From assembly GCA_026399835.1 (NCBI GenBank), contig JAPLQE010000058.1, forward strand, positions 62,001-126,000: a stretch of DNA of 64,000 nt. Reading direction: 5' to 3'. A model generated the notes under the pieces. That model had not been told where the DNA came from. It searched no databases and saw only the letters and a list, made by a program, of their open reading frames with translations. Shown here one piece after another: positions 57,336 through 64,000 of this stretch. The stretch's first letter is position 1; each line of letters starts with the position of its first letter. This DNA is from Burkholderiales bacterium. GTDB taxonomy: Bacteria; Pseudomonadota; Gammaproteobacteria; Burkholderiales; Burkholderiaceae_E. The position numbers and the translations under genes were made by a program.

Positions 57336-58187
57336 ATGCTGACCCGTGCACCCGCAGGCCTGTCGGGCTGGATCCAGGCCATCAGCGCCGCCGAGATCCC
57401 GGTGCTGGCGCGGACCGCCGCGGCGATCGACGCGATGCGCGAGGACGAGGACGACATCGCCCCCCGGGCGATCGCCGAGGTCGTCCTCGAGGACCCGCTG
57501 ATGTCGCTCAAGGTGCTGTCGCACGTCGCCCGCCACCGCCCCGCACGGATGGTGACCGACACCGAGACGGTGACCGCCGCGGTGCTGATGATGGGCATCA
57601 GCAGCTTCTTCCGGACCTTCGCGGGCCAGAAGACCATCGAGGCCACGCTCGCGCCGATCCCCGGCGCGCTCGAGGGCGTCGAGCTGGTGCTGCGGCGTGC
57701 GCACCGCGCCGCGCGCTTCGCGATCGGCTTCGCGATGCACCGGCAGGACACCGACGCCGAGATCATCCAGGAGGCCGCGCTGCTGCACGACTTCGCAGAG
57801 GCGCTGCTCTGGTGCCACGCGCCGCAGCTCGCGCTCGAGATCGAGCGGCGCCAGCGGGCCGATCCGACGCTGCGCTCGGCGCACGCGCAGCGCGAGGTGC
57901 TGAACGTGCAGCTCTGCGACCTCGAGCAGGCACTCATGAAGGCCTGGCGGCTGCCCGAGCTGCTGCAGCTTCTGACGAACAATCGCCTGTCGAACGTGCC
58001 CCGCGTGCTCAACGTGCTGCTGGCGACGGCGCTCGCCCGGCACAGCCAGCACGGCTGGGACAACGCCGCCCTGCCCGACGACATCACCGCGCTCGCGGCG
58101 CTGCTGAACCTCGCGCCCGGCAGCGTCTGGGGCCTGATCCGCGACCTCGACGAGACGGCGGTCGACGCCACGGAGCCCGTGGCCTGA
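57336..58187 (+). CDS. HDOD-domain protein
   Basis: The 283-residue protein carries an HDOD module. The pattern IPVLARTAAAIDAM, then AIAEVVLEDPLMSLKVLSHVARH and AVLMMGISSFFRTF, is the domain's start. LLHDFAEALLWCHAP is where HD hydrolases have metal ligands; only HD remains here, as usual in non-catalytic HDOD proteins. It likely acts in signalling as a protein scaffold. No GGDEF, EAL or kinase domain is attached. A TATAGA-type element lies at 57304. It is followed by 65 bases and a convergent transporter gene. Confidence 0.88.
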   Translation: MLTRAPAGLSGWIQAISAAEIPVLARTAAAIDAMREDEDDIAPRAIAEVVLEDPLMSLKVLSHVARHRPARMVTDTETVTAAVLMMGISSFFRTFAGQKTIEATLAPIPGALEGVELVLRRAHRAARFAIGFAMHRQDTDAEIIQEAALLHDFAEALLWCHAPQLALEIERRQRADPTLRSAHAQREVLNVQLCDLEQALMKAWRLPELLQLLTNNRLSNVPRVLNVLLATALARHSQHGWDNAALPDDITALAALLNLAPGSVWGLIRDLDETAVDATEPVA

Positions 58188-58252
58188 TCGGACCCGAACC
58201 GGCCTGAACGAGCCCGAACGCGCCGGGGTGCGCCCGAGCGCGCGCCTCGGTC

Positions 58253-59155
58253 TCAGGCCGCCGGCGCCCGGGTGCCGAGCCGGGCGAGCTGCGGGCCGGC
58301 GGCGATCAGCACCATGCCGACCAGCGCCACCGCATCCGGCACCTCCCCCCAGACCGCCCAGCCGAGCGCGATCGACAGCAGCATCTGCGTGTAGGCCCAG
58401 GGCGCGAGCCGCGAGGCCTGGGCGAGCCGGAAGGCGCGGGCCAGCAGCAGGTGCCCGACCGCGCCGAGCGGCCCGATCGCGGCGAATATCGCGACGTCCA
58501 GCGCGGTGAACGACGGATCGCGCCACCAGCCGGGCACCCACCACAGCGGCGCCGCGACGGTCATGATCGTCGCGCCCACCAGCCCGCTCCAGAGCACCTG
58601 CACCATCGGCGAGTCGGCCTGCGCCTGCGCACGCGTGAGCGTCTGGTAGCCCGCGTTGCCGGCGGCCGCCCCCAGCACCAGGGCGACCCCCGCCAGCGGC
58701 AGCGCCGTGCCCGGGCGCACCACCACCAGCACGCCGGCGAAGCCGACCAGCGCCGCCGCCCAGGTCGCCCAGGTCGGGCGCTCGCCGAGGAACGCGGCGG
58801 CGAACAGCATCACCAGGATCGGCGTGGTGAAGAAGACCGCGGTCGCCTGCGCGAGCGGCATCAGCTTGAGCGCGGCGAAGTACAGCAGGGTGATCACGAC
58901 CATCAGCGAGCCGCGCGCCGCCTGGCGCAGCGGATGCGCGGTGCGCAGCACCGACAGCCCGTGCGTCGGCAGGCACAGCACGAGCACCGCGAGCAGGTGC
59001 CCGGCATAACGCGACCAGGTAGTGGCGGCGACCGGCACGCCGCGCATGCCCAGCCACTTGCCGCTCGCGTCGAGCAGGATCAGGCAGGCGAGGGCGGCGA
59101 GCATCGCGAGCACCGCGCGGCGCTCGATGGAACGGCGCGGGGCGGGCTCTGTCAT
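58253..59155 (-). CDS. EamA-family (DMT) transporter
   Basis: The 300-residue protein has ten hydrophobic helices in two EamA repeats. The first repeat includes ACLILLDASGKWLGMRGVPVA and AALKLMPLAQATAVFFTTPIL, and the second includes LVGATIMTVAAPLWWVP and ARAFRLAQASRLAPWAYTQM. The substrate is unknown; amino-acid or metabolite export is usual. It is divergent from the M20 peptidase gene, only 42 bases apart, so both may share a regulatory region. Confidence 0.88.
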   Translation of the reverse strand: MTEPAPRRSIERRAVLAMLAALACLILLDASGKWLGMRGVPVAATTWSRYAGHLLAVLVLCLPTHGLSVLRTAHPLRQAARGSLMVVITLLYFAALKLMPLAQATAVFFTTPILVMLFAAAFLGERPTWATWAAALVGFAGVLVVVRPGTALPLAGVALVLGAAAGNAGYQTLTRAQAQADSPMVQVLWSGLVGATIMTVAAPLWWVPGWWRDPSFTALDVAIFAAIGPLGAVGHLLLARAFRLAQASRLAPWAYTQMLLSIALGWAVWGEVPDAVALVGMVLIAAGPQLARLGTRAPAA

Positions 59156-59197
59156 CGGTGGGGTAGTCTAGCGGCGCACCCGCCCCGGAGCCCCACG

Positions 59198-60493
59198 ATG
59201 CCCGACGCCACCGATTCCGGATTCGTCCGCGAGCTCAATGCGGCCGTCGCCGCCACACGCACCGATACCGTCCGAATGCTGTCCGAACTGGTCGCGCTGC
59301 CCTCGCTGCTCGGCGACGAGGGGTCGGCGCAGGGCTGGATGGCCGACACGCTGGGCACGATGGGCCTGCGGGTGGACCGGTTCGACATCGACGAGGCGAA
59401 GCTCAAGTCGCACCGCGGCTGGTCGCCGTCGATCGTGTCGTACGACGGCCGCCCGAACGTGGTGGGCGTGCACCGGCCACGCGAGACGCGCGGCCGCTCG
59501 CTGATCCTCAACGGTCACATCGACGTCGTGCCGGTGGGCAACGCGACGATGTGGACGTCGCCGCCCTTCGCGCCGCGCATCGAGGGCGACCGGCTCTACG
59601 GTCGCGGCGCGGCCGACATGAAGGCCGGCATCGTCGCCTACCTGAACGCGTTCCGGGCGCTGCAGGCGCTCGGCCTGGAGCCGGCCGCGCCGGTCTACCT
59701 GCAGTCGGTCATCGAGGAGGAATGCACCGGCAACGGCGCGCTCGCCTGCCTCGTGCAGGGCTATCACGCCGATGCGGCGGTGATCCCGGAGCCGGGCAAC
59801 GCGATCCTGGTCGGCCAGCTCGGCGTGATGTGGCTGACGCTCGAGGTCACCGGCGTGCCGGTGCACGCGATGGTCGCGCACACCGGCACCAACGCGATCG
59901 ACGCGGCCCGCAACCTGTTCGCCGAGCTCAAGCTGCTCGAGCGCGAGTGGAACGAGCCCAGGCGCCGGCATGCGATGTGGTGCGCGCACGAGCATCCGAT
60001 CAACTTCAACCTCGGGAAGCTGTCGGGCGGCGAATGGGCGTCCTCGGTCGCCACCACCTGCGTCGCCGAGATCCGCCTGTCGTTCTACCCGGACATGAGC
60101 CGCGAGGCCGTGCGGGCCGCGGTCGAGGCGCGCCTGGCCGAGGCTCACGAGGCGATGGCCGGGCGCGAAGGCATCCGGTACACCGTCACCTACCGCGGCT
60201 TCCAGTCGGAAGGCTGCCTTCTGGATCGCGCGGCGCCCCTGGTCACCGAGCTCGCGGCCACGCACCGCGAGGTCGTCGGCACCGAGGTCGAGCTGGTCGT
60301 GGGCACCGGCACCACCGATGCGCGCAGCTTCAACCTCTACGGCCCGATCCCGGCCACCTGCTACGGACCGGTCGGCGCGGACATCCACGGCATCGACGAG
60401 TGGGTCTCGATCGACAGCACCGTGCAGGTCACCGAGGTGCTCGCGCGCTTCGTCGCGCGCTGGTGCGGCGTGACGCCGCGCACGGTGCGCTGA
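59198..60493 (+). CDS. M20-family peptidase/deacylase (ArgE/DapE type)
   Basis: The 431-residue enzyme has the M20 metal sites: LILNGHIDVVPVG (first histidine and aspartate), GRGAADMKAGIVAYL (bridging aspartate) and SVIEEECTGNGALAC (catalytic and binding glutamates). TGTTDARSFNLYG and ADIHGIDEWVSI supply the last histidine. A dimerisation lid lies around residues 210-330. ArgE/DapE-like proteins release acyl groups from amino acids or peptides. The substrate here is unknown. It is convergent with the fumarylacetoacetase-family gene (33 bases). Confidence 0.9.
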   Translation: MPDATDSGFVRELNAAVAATRTDTVRMLSELVALPSLLGDEGSAQGWMADTLGTMGLRVDRFDIDEAKLKSHRGWSPSIVSYDGRPNVVGVHRPRETRGRSLILNGHIDVVPVGNATMWTSPPFAPRIEGDRLYGRGAADMKAGIVAYLNAFRALQALGLEPAAPVYLQSVIEEECTGNGALACLVQGYHADAAVIPEPGNAILVGQLGVMWLTLEVTGVPVHAMVAHTGTNAIDAARNLFAELKLLEREWNEPRRRHAMWCAHEHPINFNLGKLSGGEWASSVATTCVAEIRLSFYPDMSREAVRAAVEARLAEAHEAMAGREGIRYTVTYRGFQSEGCLLDRAAPLVTELAATHREVVGTEVELVVGTGTTDARSFNLYGPIPATCYGPVGADIHGIDEWVSIDSTVQVTEVLARFVARWCGVTPRTVR

Positions 60494-60526
60494 GGCGCGG
60501 CGGCCCCGGCCGGGCGCGGCCGGGCC

Positions 60527-61714
60527 TCAGAGCAGCCCGCGCTTGGCCAGGTTGCGCATCAGCGCGCCGGCCCCGAAGGTCCAGCGCTCGCACTCGTCGG
60601 TACGGCGCATCCGGTTGACCAGCGCGCCGAGCGCCGGTGCCGAGATGGTCACGCGATCGCCGTAGACATGCGTGAAGCCCTGGCCGGGTGCATGACGGTC
60701 CTCGATCGGCGCGAACATCGTGCCGAGGAAGAGCATCGCGCCGTCCGGATACTGGTGGTGCGCCGACAGCGTCTGCGCGGCGAGGTCGGCCGGATCGCGG
60801 CTGATCTTCGACAGCGAGGACGCGCCCTTCAGCACGAAGCCCTCGGGCCCGTCGACCGTCAGCGACACCGTGGTCGCGCGCACGTCGTCCATCGTGAAGT
60901 GGGCGTCGAAGAAGCGGATGAACGGGCCGATCGCGCACGAGGCGGTGTTGTCCTTGGCCTTGCCGAGCAGCAGCGCCGAGCGGCCCTCGACGTCGCGCAG
61001 GTTCACGTCGTTGCCGAGCGCGGCGCCCACGACGGCGCCGCTCGAGGCGATCGCCAGCACGACCTCGGGCTCGGGGTTGTTCCAGCTCGACATCGGATGC
61101 AGGCCGGCATCCATGCCGGTGCCGACCGCGGACATCGCGGGGGCCTTGGTGAAGATCTCCGCATCGGGCCCGATGCCGACCTCGAGGTACTGGCTCCAGG
61201 CGCCCTGCTCGACCAGCACCTTCTTGAGCGCCATCGCCTCGTCCGAACCCGGACGCAGCTTCGAGAGGTCGTCGCCGATCAGGCGGGCCACCTCGCCGCG
61301 GATGGCATTGGCGGCGTCGGCGCTGCCGCGTGCCCGCTCCTCGATCACCCGCTCGAGCATCGACACCGCGAAGGTCACGCCGGCGGCCTTGATCGCATGC
61401 AGGTCGCAGGGGGCGAGCAGCCAGGGGCGCGTGGTGTCGCGCACCTCGGGCGGCGTGTTGTCGAGCAGCGCCTGCAGCGCACCGAGCGGCGTGCCGCCGG
61501 CGGCGCGCAGCGCGACGGCCGGGTCGGGCGTCTCGCACAGGTCGCGCATCGTCGGGAACGCGATCGACACGTCGAAGACGTGGCCGTCGCGCACCGCGAT
61601 CGTCGCGGGGCCGCCCACGGCGGGCAGCCAGGCGCGGCCGGCGAGCGCCGCGCGGCTCGCGTCGGCGGGAAGCGTGGCGGCGGCGTCGAGTCGGATCGGG
61701 GGCATGGCGGGCAT
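60527..61714 (-). CDS. Fumarylacetoacetate hydrolase-family protein
   Basis: The 395-residue protein is a long member of the FAH superfamily. The C-terminal fold has MSSWNNPEPEVVLAIASSGAVVG (metal-binding glutamates), GAALGNDVNLRDVEGRSALLLGKAKD and FTMDDVRATTVSLTVDGPEGF. These are magnesium-dependent C-C hydrolases or decarboxylases of sugar- and aromatic-acid pathways; the long form with an N-terminal domain of about 130 residues is common in sugar-acid breakdown. The start MPAMPPIRL was chosen; the frame upstream is non-coding in type. It is divergent from the next transporter. Confidence 0.88.
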   Translation of the reverse strand: MPAMPPIRLDAAATLPADASRAALAGRAWLPAVGGPATIAVRDGHVFDVSIAFPTMRDLCETPDPAVALRAAGGTPLGALQALLDNTPPEVRDTTRPWLLAPCDLHAIKAAGVTFAVSMLERVIEERARGSADAANAIRGEVARLIGDDLSKLRPGSDEAMALKKVLVEQGAWSQYLEVGIGPDAEIFTKAPAMSAVGTGMDAGLHPMSSWNNPEPEVVLAIASSGAVVGAALGNDVNLRDVEGRSALLLGKAKDNTASCAIGPFIRFFDAHFTMDDVRATTVSLTVDGPEGFVLKGASSLSKISRDPADLAAQTLSAHHQYPDGAMLFLGTMFAPIEDRHAPGQGFTHVYGDRVTISAPALGALVNRMRRTDECERWTFGAGALMRNLAKRGLL

Positions 61715-61880
61715 GGCGGGTCCTGGGCAGGGGGCGGGCCGCGGACGGTCCGGGGGCGTCGATTCTAGCGCCGCGTCCCGGCCCGGCCGGTCCACAAAGC
61801 GGGGCGATCGCCGGTCCGGAAACCCGTGCGCGCGCGGCCCCTGCGGCCCGGTCGCGACGGGGCCGCGGCCGCGCACCCAC

Positions 61881-61886
61881 TACAAT
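61881..61886 (+). promoter_or_regulatory. Candidate -10 (TACAAT) directly before a transporter start
   Basis: TACAAT matches five of six bases of the consensus, and six bases separate it from the ATG at 61893. A transcript starting seven bases downstream would begin at the A of the ATG, so it would be leaderless. No -35 match is seen. Confidence 0.5.
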
Positions 61887-61892
61887 CCGGGC

Positions 61893-62879
61893 ATGGCCGA
61901 CACACCTTCCCCGGGCGCGGCGACGATGCGGATCCGGATTCGGCGCGGCCTGCGCGGCCTGAGGGTGCGGGGCCGGGTCTGGCGCATGCAGCTGTCGGCG
62001 CTGTCGCCGACCACCCGCGGCATCCTGTGGGCCCTGTGCGCGGGCCTGTCGTTCCAGGCCGCCAACGCGTCGATGCGTGCGCTGTCGCTGGCGATCGACC
62101 CGATGCAGGCGCAGTTCCTGCGCTACTTCGTCGGCATCCTGCCCCTCGTCCCGATGGTCGTCCTCGCCGGCGGCCTGCACCGGCTGTGGCCGGAATCGAT
62201 CAAGGGTCAGGTCTGGCGCAGCGGCCTGCACACGCTGGGCCTCATCCTCTGGTTCACCGCGCTGCCGCACATGCCGCTCGCCGACATGACCGCGATCAGC
62301 TTCACCAATCCGCTGTTCGTGCTGATCGGCGCGGCCTGGCTGCTCAAGGAGCCGATGAACCCGGCCCGGTGGGTGGCCGTCGCGGTCGGCTTCGCGGGCG
62401 TGCTGGTCATCGTGGGGCCCGGGATCGCCGGCACCGGCGGCTGGTACAACCTGCTGATGCTCGCCTCCGCGCCGGTGTTCGCCGCCTCGTTCCTGGTCAC
62501 CAAGGTGCTGACCCGCCGCGACTCGGCCGCGGTCATCGTGCTGTGGCAGACGCTGCTGATCACGCTGATGTCGGTGCCGCTCGCGATCCCGGTATGGGTC
62601 AGCCCGACGCCCGGCCAGTGGGGCCTGTCGCTGATCGGCGGCATCGCCGGCACCGCGGGCCATTATTTCCTCACGCGCTCGTTCGCGTCGGCCGACATCT
62701 CCGCCACGCAGTCGGTCAAGTTCGTCGACCTGCTGTGGGCGGCGCTGTTCGGCTGGCTGGCGTTCAACGACACGCTGCGGCCCACCACGCTGCTGGGCGG
62801 CGCGGTGATCGTCGCCTCGATCGTCGGCCTCGAGCGCCACGAGCGGCGCGCAGCCGCCGCCGCCCGCGCGCGCGACTGA
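61893..62879 (+). CDS. EamA-family (DMT) transporter
   Basis: The 328-residue permease has an arginine-rich cytoplasmic N-terminus (MRIRIRRGLRGLRVRGRVWR) and then ten helices in two repeats. ALCAGLSFQAANASMRALSL and LPHMPLADMTAISFTNPLFV lie in the first repeat, and SASVPVFAAS-like LASAPVFAASFLVTKVLTR begins the second. ATQSVKFVDLLWAALFGWLAF is the second-repeat hallmark. It is related to S-adenosylmethionine or metabolite exporters, but the substrate is not shown. It precedes the carboxylase gene by 36 bases on the same strand. Confidence 0.88.
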   Translation: MADTPSPGAATMRIRIRRGLRGLRVRGRVWRMQLSALSPTTRGILWALCAGLSFQAANASMRALSLAIDPMQAQFLRYFVGILPLVPMVVLAGGLHRLWPESIKGQVWRSGLHTLGLILWFTALPHMPLADMTAISFTNPLFVLIGAAWLLKEPMNPARWVAVAVGFAGVLVIVGPGIAGTGGWYNLLMLASAPVFAASFLVTKVLTRRDSAAVIVLWQTLLITLMSVPLAIPVWVSPTPGQWGLSLIGGIAGTAGHYFLTRSFASADISATQSVKFVDLLWAALFGWLAFNDTLRPTTLLGGAVIVASIVGLERHERRAAAAARARD

Positions 62880-62915
62880 CCTTCCTCCGACCTTCTCTCC
62901 GACGACCCGACACCC

Positions 62916-64000
62916 ATGACGACAGACGCCACCGCCGGCGCCCGCCCCCCGGCACGCCCGATCCGACGCCTGCTGATCGCCAACCGCGGCGAGATCGCCA
63001 TCCGCATCGCCCGCACCGCGGCCGAGCTCGGCATCGAGACGGTGGCGGTGTTCTCGCGCGACGACGCGAGCGCGCTGCATCCGCGCAAGGCCGACGCCGC
63101 CCACGCGCTCGGGGCCGACGGCCCTGCCGCCTACCTCGACGCGGCCGCGCTGATCATGGCCGCGCGCGAGCACGACTGCGACGCGATCCACCCCGGCTAC
63201 GGCTTCCTGTCGGAACGCGCGGACTTCGCGCGCGCCTGCATCGAGGCGGGCCTGGCCTTCGTCGGCCCGGCCCCGCGCACGCTCGATCTCTTCGGAGACA
63301 AGGCCGCCGCCCGCGCACACGCCATCCGCTGCGGCGTGCCGGTGCTCTCGGGCACCGACCGCGCCACCACGCTCGAGGAGGCGCGGGCCTTCCTCGCGCG
63401 GCTGGGCGCCGGCGGCGCGGTGATGCTCAAGGCGCTGGCCGGCGGCGGCGGGCGCGGCATGCGGCCGGTGACCGACCCCGCGCAGCTCGACGACGCCTGG
63501 GCGCGCTGCGCGTCCGAGGCGCAGGCCGCCTTCGGCAGCGACGCGCTGTACGTCGAGCGCCTGCTGCCGCGCGCGCGGCACGTCGAGGTGCAGGTCGCCG
63601 GCGACGGCTCGAGCGCGGTCCACCTGTGGGAGCGCGAGTGCAGCCTGCAGCGCCAGCGCCAGAAGCTCGTCGAGATCGCGCCGGCCCCGGGCCTGGCGCC
63701 CAACCTGCGCGACCGGCTGCTCGCCTCGGCGCTGCGGCTCTCGCGCGAGGCCGGCCTGTCGAACCTCGCGACCATCGAGTTCCTGGTCGACGCCGACGGC
63801 GCCGGTCGCAACGACGGCGAGTTCGCCTTCGTCGAGGCCAACGCGCGGCTGCAGGTCGAGCACACCGTCACCGAGGAGCTGCTCGGGCTCGACCTGGTGC
63901 GCCTGCAGCTGCAGATCGCGGCCGGCGCCACGCTCGCGCAGCTCGGCCTGGCGCGCTCGCCGGCGCTGGTCTCGGGCTGCGCGCTGCAGGCCCGGATCAA
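62916..64000 (+). CDS. Biotin-dependent carboxylase, biotin carboxylase domain (partial)
   Basis: The gene runs off the window after 361 codons. The readable part is a biotin carboxylase: IRRLLIANRGEIAIRIARTA (start), CDAIHPGYGFLSERADFA, VMLKALAGGGGRGMRPV (the ATP-grasp glycine loop), SDALYVERLLPRARHVEVQV, HLWERECSLQRQRQKLVE and FVEANARLQVEHTVTEE. It uses ATP and bicarbonate to carboxylate biotin. The ending GCALQARI resembles large fused carboxylases that carry carrier and transferase domains in the same chain, but those would lie outside the window, so the substrate (acetyl-, propionyl- or another acyl-CoA, or urea) is open. Confidence 0.88.
   Translation, partial: MTTDATAGARPPARPIRRLLIANRGEIAIRIARTAAELGIETVAVFSRDDASALHPRKADAAHALGADGPAAYLDAAALIMAAREHDCDAIHPGYGFLSERADFARACIEAGLAFVGPAPRTLDLFGDKAAARAHAIRCGVPVLSGTDRATTLEEARAFLARLGAGGAVMLKALAGGGGRGMRPVTDPAQLDDAWARCASEAQAAFGSDALYVERLLPRARHVEVQVAGDGSSAVHLWERECSLQRQRQKLVEIAPAPGLAPNLRDRLLASALRLSREAGLSNLATIEFLVDADGAGRNDGEFAFVEANARLQVEHTVTEELLGLDLVRLQLQIAAGATLAQLGLARSPALVSGCALQARI

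Noticed and set aside
60429-63863. A minus-strand frame of about 1140 codons through the end of the M20 gene, the transporter and the carboxylase
   Set aside because: It is the antisense shadow of recognised genes. Only the FAH-family gene inside this interval is real on the minus strand, and it uses another frame.

Overview
The window is about 64 kb of very GC-rich, gene-dense bacterial chromosome. It most likely comes from a betaproteobacterium of the Burkholderiales type. The evidence is the gene order rpsU-yqeY-dnaG-rpoD with a lysine/alanine-rich N-terminal extension on RpoD, a paired cphA'/cphA cyanophycin locus with its DUF1854 and ABC-transporter partners, GluQRS, a ybiB-type gene inside a nitrate-assimilation cluster, and strong GC bias at third codon positions. 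No replication genes, phage genes or CRISPR array are present. The only mobile DNA seen is a decayed IS5-type transposase fragment.

Layout. 0-3 kb: the end of a LysR regulator, gluQRS and a convergent RhlE-type RNA helicase. 3-11 kb: a divergent cyanophycin locus, with an ABC exporter and DUF1854 protein on the minus strand and cphA' and cphA on the plus strand. cphA is broken by an internal deletion. 11-19 kb: a broken nitronate monooxygenase, a coupled DUF6502-DUF5666 pair behind an AT-rich palindrome, a membrane protein, a flavin reductase, an alpha/beta hydrolase preceded by an octamer repeat array, a lower-GC FkbM-like methyltransferase island, a transposase relic and tRNA-Ile2(CAU). 19-35 kb: mixed metabolism and transport, including a tandem pair of DHH phosphoesterases (one with lost catalytic residues), an acyl-CoA ligase, a short Bap-like Ig-domain protein, a broken porin and a D-aminoacylase-type amidohydrolase. 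35-41 kb: the macromolecular-synthesis operon. 41-45 kb: a AAA+ ATPase, an HI0933-type flavoprotein and cobA.

44-55 kb is the clearest functional system. It is one minus-strand assimilatory nitrate cluster in the order nasT (ANTAR regulator), structured leader, nrtA, nrtB, nrtD, nirB, nirD, nasA, ybiB, cobA. Nitrate is imported by NrtABD, reduced to nitrite by NasA and to ammonium by NirBD, and CobA supplies the siroheme precursor. The leader before nrtA contains paired hairpins resembling an ANTAR antitermination target. The nrtA-nrtB junction carries a long imperfect palindrome. 55-64 kb: tsaD with a possible leaderless promoter, a NlpC/P60-like protein, an HDOD protein, two EamA transporters, an M20 peptidase, a fumarylacetoacetase-family protein and the start of a biotin-dependent carboxylase.

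A recurring oddity is that three otherwise well-preserved genes (cphA, the nitronate monooxygenase and the porin) each carry a short internal deletion that shifts the frame the same way (length 3n+1). This could be real decay or an assembly fault. It limits what can be said about cyanophycin synthesis in this organism.
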